Below are positions 63,990-64,000 of a stretch of 64,000 bases of DNA, piece by piece. Source of the DNA: DAOULT01 sp964646625 (GTDB lineage: Bacteria > Chloroflexota > Anaerolineae > CAZYHC01); contig CAZYHC010000021.1 in the NCBI GenBank assembly GCA_964646625.1, forward strand, positions 14,957 to 78,956, given 5' to 3'. Position 1 is the first letter of the stretch, and every line of letters begins with the position of its first letter. The notes under the pieces are model-generated. The model worked only from the letters and a program-made list of their open reading frames with translations. It searched no databases and had not been told where the DNA came from. A program made the translations under genes and the position numbers.

Positions 63990-64000
63990 TTTACCGCAGA

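Noticed and set aside
1..64000. tRNA, rRNA, riboswitch, insertion-sequence transposase or prophage genes
   Set aside because: None could be recognised by eye on either strand; small RNA genes could still be missed.

Overview
The window looks like a chromosomal segment of a Chloroflexota bacterium, probably Anaerolineae-like. This is inferred from protein style: Thr-Pro-rich stalks on exported proteins, a DNRLRE domain joined to a TolB-like propeller, a Gld-type ABC operon with DUF4340 and DUF2085 neighbours, and many stacked membrane glycosyltransferases. No rRNA or tRNA gene was seen to confirm it. Almost every gene is on the minus strand. The only plus-strand gene is a sugar-nucleotide guanylyl/nucleotidyltransferase cut by the left edge.

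Region 1 (about 715-40023, minus strand) is one very large surface-polysaccharide locus. In transcription order it opens with a heptose module (GHMP kinase, SIS isomerase), a hexapeptide acyltransferase, a dolichol-phosphate-mannose-synthase-like GT2, a B12-binding radical SAM enzyme, a chain-length regulator fused to a tyrosine kinase, an AsnB-like protein without its catalytic cysteine, a GT4 and a Wzx-type flippase. Acyltransferase, GT2, GT4, GT39/GT-C and Wzy-type genes follow, then a secreted Asp-box (BNR) protein. A separate promoter then drives an AMP-ligase, AsnB, PP-loop amidotransferase and acyl carrier protein cassette, followed by a GT4, the priming sugar-phosphate transferase and a membrane-anchored DNRLRE/TolB protein. 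Together these can prime, assemble, amidate or acylate, flip and polymerise a surface glycan.

Region 2 (40131-49091) holds a cytosolic GAF/PAS histidine kinase and an OmpR/PhoB-type response regulator, a ROK sugar kinase, an unknown 155-residue protein, a U32-like TIM-barrel protein, DUF2085, the primary sigma factor and DUF4340. Region 3 (49197-63989) holds a GldA/F/G-type ABC system, miaB, purA, small membrane and FAD proteins, an AAA ATPase, a TumE-type toxin-antitoxin pair, SOS-controlled uvrA, a CbpA/DnaJ-type chaperone and a previously uncalled 59-residue protein at the right edge.

The most striking signal is regulatory. Four promoters (upstream of the AMP-ligase cassette, the kinase/regulator pair, the Gld ABC operon and the dnaJ-like gene) share one layout: four 11-bp direct repeats with half-site YTYTAAY on the coding strand, then exactly 10 nt, then a -10 hexamer (TAAAAT, TATAAT, TATGGT, TATACT), with no -35 box. 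This is the geometry of a PhoB-family activator, and the window encodes a candidate regulator whose own operon carries the array. Other notable points are a Gram-positive-type LexA box over the uvrA start site, a REP-like palindrome read in frame inside miaB, and a second palindrome forming its 3' end.
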